Origin: Kiritimatiellia bacterium
Lineage (GTDB): Bacteria; Verrucomicrobiota; Kiritimatiellia; RFP12; UBA1067
Direction: 5' to 3'
DNA length: 64,000 nt
NCBI GenBank assembly: GCA_028686345.1
Contig: JAQUCE010000003.1
Location: 27,445 to 91,444 of the forward strand
The notes beneath the pieces were generated by a model that was not told the DNA's origin, did not search any database, and saw nothing but the letters and a program-made list of their open reading frames with translations. Position numbers and translations under genes: made by a program. Positions 62,042 to 64,000 of this stretch are shown here, piece after piece. How positions within the stretch are numbered: the stretch's first letter is position 1; the number at the start of each line of letters is the position of its first letter.

Positions 62042-63736
62042 CTACTTGCAATCCTCGGTCACACGCATAACCTCCTGAATCGAGGTCATGCCATTAAAGA
62101 TCTTCACCCACCCGTCCTCACGCAAGCGTCTCATACCCTGCGCAGCGGCCTGCATACGGATATCCGTGGAGGATTTACGCGCAATGATCTGCGATTCAAT
62201 ATCCTCGGTCACCACCAGCAGCTCAAACAATCCCCGGCGGCCGCGGTAACCAGTGCCGGTACAAAGCTCGCACCCGTGAGCGTTCCAGACAACCTGCGAC
62301 TGCGGCGGGTACTCCAGATCATACCACTTCATGTCCAGCGGCACCTCGCGTCGGCAATCCGGACACAAGCGGCGCACCAGGCGCTGCGCCATCACACCAG
62401 CCACCGCCGATGCCACCAGAAACGGCTCAGCGCCCATGTCAATCAAACGGGCGAAAGCGCCGGCAGCGTCATTGGTATGCAGGGTGCTGAAAACCAAGTG
62501 GCCGGTGAGAGAGGCGTTAATCGCGATCTCAGCGGTCTCGCCATCACGAATCTCACCCACCATGATAATGTCCGGATCCTGACGCAGAAAAGCGCGCAAA
62601 GCCCGCGCAAAGGTCAACCCAATGTCAGGACGCACCAAGACCTGGTTGATACCAGCCATCTCATACTCAATCGGATCCTCGGCCGTCAAAATACGCACCT
62701 GCATCTTATTGATCTCATTCAAAAAGGCGTACAACGAGGTCGTTTTACCCGATCCGGTCGGGCCGGTCACCAGGAAAATCCCGTTTGGCCGGTTGATCAG
62801 CTTGACCACGCTGCTGTAATCCTGCTTGTTAAACCCAAGATCCGCCAGCTTCACAAAATTTCCGGCTTTTTGCAGCAGACGCAGCGAGATTGACTCGCCA
62901 AAAGCAGTCGGCATGGTCGAAACACGAATGTCAATATCATCGTTGTTCAGCCGGATGCCGATACGACCATCCATTGGCAGACGCTTCTCAGCAATATCCA
63001 GATTTGCCATAACCTTGATACGGGAGATAATCGCGGCCTTGAGTCGATTGAGCTGCGGCGGGACATCCACTTTGTGCAGCATGCCGTCAATCCGGTAGCG
63101 GATTCGCAGCTCGTCATCCATGGGCTCAACATGAATATCAGTCGCATCCTGGCGATCCGCCTCAGCAATGATCTGATTCACAAACCGCACAATCGAGGCC
63201 TCGGCGCCGATCTCGTTCACGTCAATCTTGGAGATCGAGTCCATATCCGTGTCAACTGAGTAACGGTCATCCTCGATCATCTTCTCAATCGCGTCCGCGC
63301 CCACCCCGTAGTACTTGCGGATCGCCTTCTCAATCTCCTCATGGGCACTCAGCGAAACCTCCACCGGGCATTTAGCAGCCAGCCTCAATCCATCCACCAT
63401 GCTGGTATTGAACGGGTCACTGGCCACCACGTTCAGAACTCCGTTTTCCACACTGATGGGCAGGGCTTGATATTGATAGACCGCACGCGCCGGCAGACTG
63501 GAGATCGCCTCGTCTGTAGGGCGTATATCCTTGATCTCAGTGTAGGTGAAGCCCAGCACCTCGCCGGCCTTTTTCAGAAATTCATCTTCGCGGACCATCC
63601 CCAAACGTATCACAGTGCCCACAATCCCGGTACCCTCCGCGGCCTCAGCGGATAAAATCTGAGAAACCTGGAAATCGGTGAAAAGCCCGGTCCTTTTCAA
63701 TATCATGGTTGCAAACGCATTCGAAGTGTCGGACAT
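62042..63736 (-). CDS. gspE: Type II secretion ATPase GspE
   Basis: Hexameric cytoplasmic ATPase that drives pseudopilus assembly, 564 aa. The N-terminal T2SSE_N domain (to about 150) is followed by the catalytic core: Walker A FLVTGPTGSGKTTSLYAF (near 325), Asp box ILTAEDPIEYEMAGI, Walker B PDIIMVGEIRDGETAEIAI and His box LVFSTLHTNDAAGAF. The tetracysteine zinc motif CPDC...CELC near 450-490 marks the GspE/PilB branch. GATAGGT precedes ATG. It is the first gene of the operon, with about 100 bases of non-repeat leader upstream. Confidence 0.97.
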   Translation of the reverse strand: MSDTSNAFATMILKRTGLFTDFQVSQILSAEAAEGTGIVGTVIRLGMVREDEFLKKAGEVLGFTYTEIKDIRPTDEAISSLPARAVYQYQALPISVENGVLNVVASDPFNTSMVDGLRLAAKCPVEVSLSAHEEIEKAIRKYYGVGADAIEKMIEDDRYSVDTDMDSISKIDVNEIGAEASIVRFVNQIIAEADRQDATDIHVEPMDDELRIRYRIDGMLHKVDVPPQLNRLKAAIISRIKVMANLDIAEKRLPMDGRIGIRLNNDDIDIRVSTMPTAFGESISLRLLQKAGNFVKLADLGFNKQDYSSVVKLINRPNGIFLVTGPTGSGKTTSLYAFLNEINKMQVRILTAEDPIEYEMAGINQVLVRPDIGLTFARALRAFLRQDPDIIMVGEIRDGETAEIAINASLTGHLVFSTLHTNDAAGAFARLIDMGAEPFLVASAVAGVMAQRLVRRLCPDCRREVPLDMKWYDLEYPPQSQVVWNAHGCELCTGTGYRGRRGLFELLVVTEDIESQIIARKSSTDIRMQAAAQGMRRLREDGWVKIFNGMTSIQEVMRVTEDCK

Positions 63737-63846
63737 AAATTACCTATCTTAGTATTCAAAAAAATTACCTTTCAATGATAACCAATTGCCCGTACGTTTA
63801 CCACACTTAACTTTCACCACATTGCACAAAATCAATTTAGCTGCCA

Positions 63847-64000
63847 CGTAAGGTTTGTTGTTCAGCCTTTAGGCTGCTCCAAAACGGGTTATTGAGAAGT
63901 ATATCCGCCGCTATGCGGTGGATGATTGAGAAGTATATCCGCCGCTATGCGGTGGATGATTGAGAAGTATATCCGCCGCTATGCGGTGGATGATTGAGAA
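63847..64000. repeat. TTGTTGTTC/TTTAGGCTG module running into a 34-bp tandem array
   Basis: 63847-63890 is a partial copy of the nested repeat at 58539-58662. From 63891 a 34-bp unit starts at 63891, 63925, 63959 and 63993 (cut by the window end). It carries the same CCGCCGC-TAT-GCGGTGG core as 50371-50545, inverted, with a different constant linker (ATTGAGAAGTA). Confidence 0.95.

Overview
The window looks like chromosomal DNA of a free-living, polysaccharide-degrading member of the PVC superphylum, most likely Kiritimatiellota/Lentisphaerota-like. This is inference: it rests on a large share of secreted carbohydrate-active proteins (glycosidases, beta-helix proteins, a sulfatase, LamG and DNRLRE-like domains), a type II secretion operon, PcnB, an alternative spermidine pathway, and very repeat-rich intergenic DNA. 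No rRNA is present to prove it. Nothing suggests a plasmid or phage.

Layout. 1-1.66 kb: tail of an unknown gene, then a gene-free mosaic of repeats. 1.69-3.7 kb: uppP, tRNA-Asp with its own promoter and terminator, and a sugar isomerase-like TIM barrel (all minus). 4.3-10.1 kb: a U32 peptidase-family protein, a secreted GH-A glycosidase and a secreted HEXXH protein (plus). 10.3-16.7 kb: two TRL-type lipoproteins and three secreted carbohydrate-binding or beta-helix proteins (plus). 17.1-19.2 kb: rpsB-tsf, with a structured leader, an intercistronic hairpin and a terminator. 19.9-29.3 kb: a minus-strand degradation locus (sulfatase; tandem-FAD oxidoreductase; GH-A-like glycosidase; Tat-exported phosphoesterase; M60-like metallopeptidase). 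29.6-37.1 kb: tRNA-Glu, pcnB, ribF, truB, rbfA, infB, nusA. 37.9-43.9 kb: a LamG-type secreted protein, a CvfB-like S1 protein and a frameshifted secreted protein. 44.3-50.3 kb: polyamine genes nspC, carboxyspermidine dehydrogenase, speB, speA, enough for arginine to spermidine. 50.7-63.7 kb: a type II secretion operon read gspE-F-G-H-I-J-K-L-M-D.

How it fits together: the Sec- and Tat-exported hydrolases are plausible cargo of the encoded type II secretion system. gspC and the prepilin peptidase gene are not in the window and must lie elsewhere. The housekeeping islands (rpsB-tsf, nusA-infB) carry candidate RNA regulatory structures.

The most unusual feature is the intergenic DNA. Almost every gap over about 150 bp is a patchwork of short modules that recur across the window in both orientations. 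Many modules contain a perfect 6-9 bp stem closed by a three-base loop (TAT, TAC, GAA or GGA), and the stems differ between modules while pairing is kept. Two copies of one dispersed repeat differ by a clean 90-bp hairpin insertion, which amounts to an empty and a filled site and suggests that such hairpins move. No transposase is present in the window.
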